From Conidiobolus incongruus B7586 (lineage: Eukaryota; Entomophthoromycota; Entomophthoromycetes; Entomophthorales; Conidiobolaceae): a DNA stretch of 32,489 bases. A program made the position numbers and the translations under genes. The notes beneath the pieces are model-generated. The model worked only from the letters and a program-made list of their open reading frames with translations. It did no database searches and had not been told where the DNA came from. The first letter of the stretch is position 1. Each line of letters begins with the position of its first letter. Below, in pieces: positions 32,045 to 32,489 of this stretch. Location of the stretch: positions 1 to 32,489 of the forward strand of contig JNEM01008421.1 of assembly GCA_000697335.1 (NCBI GenBank). The letters run 5' to 3'.

Positions 32045-32489
32045 ATGAGTAAAGTAGATATTCGTGATGAATGGTATACTACAGAACATTCAAATACTGA
32101 TTTATTATTAAGAATTTGGACTGTAATTGAAAATTTGTATGACATCAAATTTATTTTTATTAATATCGAATTCCATTTAGCCAATCGATACTTCTATTAA
32201 TTCGATAGTCATTTTCTTGCATGGATTCGGTGAACACACTAAACGTTACATGGAATTTTTCAAGCGTTTTGCTGAAAATGGTATCAAAGTAGTCTCCTTT
32301 GACCAGAGGGGTCATGGAGAGACCGCTCAGAAAATCAAAAAACTAGGAGTTGGAAGTGGGTTTAAAACTCTATTCAAAGATATTGACGAAATTGTAGAAA
32401 AATTTTATGATCCTAGACTGAATTTGGTTTTGATGGGTCACAGTTATGTATGAGCTATCGTTGATATATTAATTTCTTCAGAGTTTAAT
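32045..32489 (+). CDS. YJU3: Monoacylglycerol-lipase-like serine hydrolase (5' part, cut by window end)
   Basis: An alpha/beta hydrolase of the monoacylglycerol lipase (Yju3/MGLL) type, which releases fatty acid and glycerol from monoacylglycerols at lipid droplets or membranes. Exon 1 is 32045-32122 and exon 2 is 32181-32447, joined in phase (IWT then PIDTS); the open part is 115 residues. It shows the oxyanion-hole HGFGEHTKRY, the strand-turn VSFDQRGHGET and LVLMGHSY, whose Ser is the nucleophile of the GxSxG elbow. The codon after Tyr should be Gly. The exon appears to end there at GTATGAG, and the rest, including the Asp and His of the triad, lies outside the window. An AG near the very end (32482) would make a 34-nt intron, shorter than others here, so the true acceptor may be further on. 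Confidence 0.82.

Noticed and set aside
1-32489. tRNA genes, rRNA genes, CRISPR arrays, telomeric repeats, or virus-derived elements.
   Set aside because: No TTCGA-type box B with cloverleaf, no regular spaced repeats, no telomere array and no recognisable capsid, integrase or reverse transcriptase pieces were seen on either strand.

Overview
This window looks like nuclear DNA of an AT-rich, early-diverging fungus. The evidence is short GT-AG introns (mostly 45-60 nt), a yeast/animal-type PEX13, an IPMK with an Arg82-like acidic insert and a UBL-BAG co-chaperone, all in very AT-rich spacers. An entomophthoralean such as Conidiobolus is my best guess; I could not test it. Exon models below were spliced by hand and checked for reading phase.

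Layout. 1-479: AT-rich repeat (copy A). 480-2073 (-): seven-exon beta-propeller-like protein. 2537-4011 (-): PEX13. 5758-6570 (-): eroded, unidentified multi-exon gene, cut off at its 5' side where repeat copy B (about 6655-7950) begins. 8654-9885 (-): mitochondrial ribosomal protein mL38. 9886-15570: a long gene-poor stretch with two decayed mariner fragments that keep only the DNA-binding end of the transposase, plus a few coding-like scraps. 15721-17137 (+): adenosine kinase. 17793-19700 (-): V-ATPase subunit B. 20785-21475 (+): UBL-BAG co-chaperone. 21756-22732 (+): inositol polyphosphate multikinase. 23106-25321 (+): gamma-glutamyltransferase of the YwrD type. About 26145-27130: repeat copy C. 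27206-31130 (+): a dead DNMT1-like cytosine-5 DNA methyltransferase gene. 32045-end (+): start of a monoacylglycerol-lipase-like hydrolase, cut by the window edge.

The intact genes are ordinary housekeeping genes (peroxisome import, mitochondrial translation, purine salvage, vacuolar acidification, chaperone control, inositol phosphate signalling, glutathione or gamma-glutamyl metabolism, lipid hydrolysis). They do not form one pathway. Adenosine kinase and V-ATPase B have clearly more GC-rich, C-ending codon use than their neighbours, as expected for highly expressed genes. The most unusual content is the combination of an undescribed AT-rich repeat family (three copies at different stages of decay), a ruined DNA methyltransferase gene right beside the best preserved copy, and the mariner HTH-only relics. 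I found no tRNA, rRNA, CRISPR array or recognisable virus-derived element.
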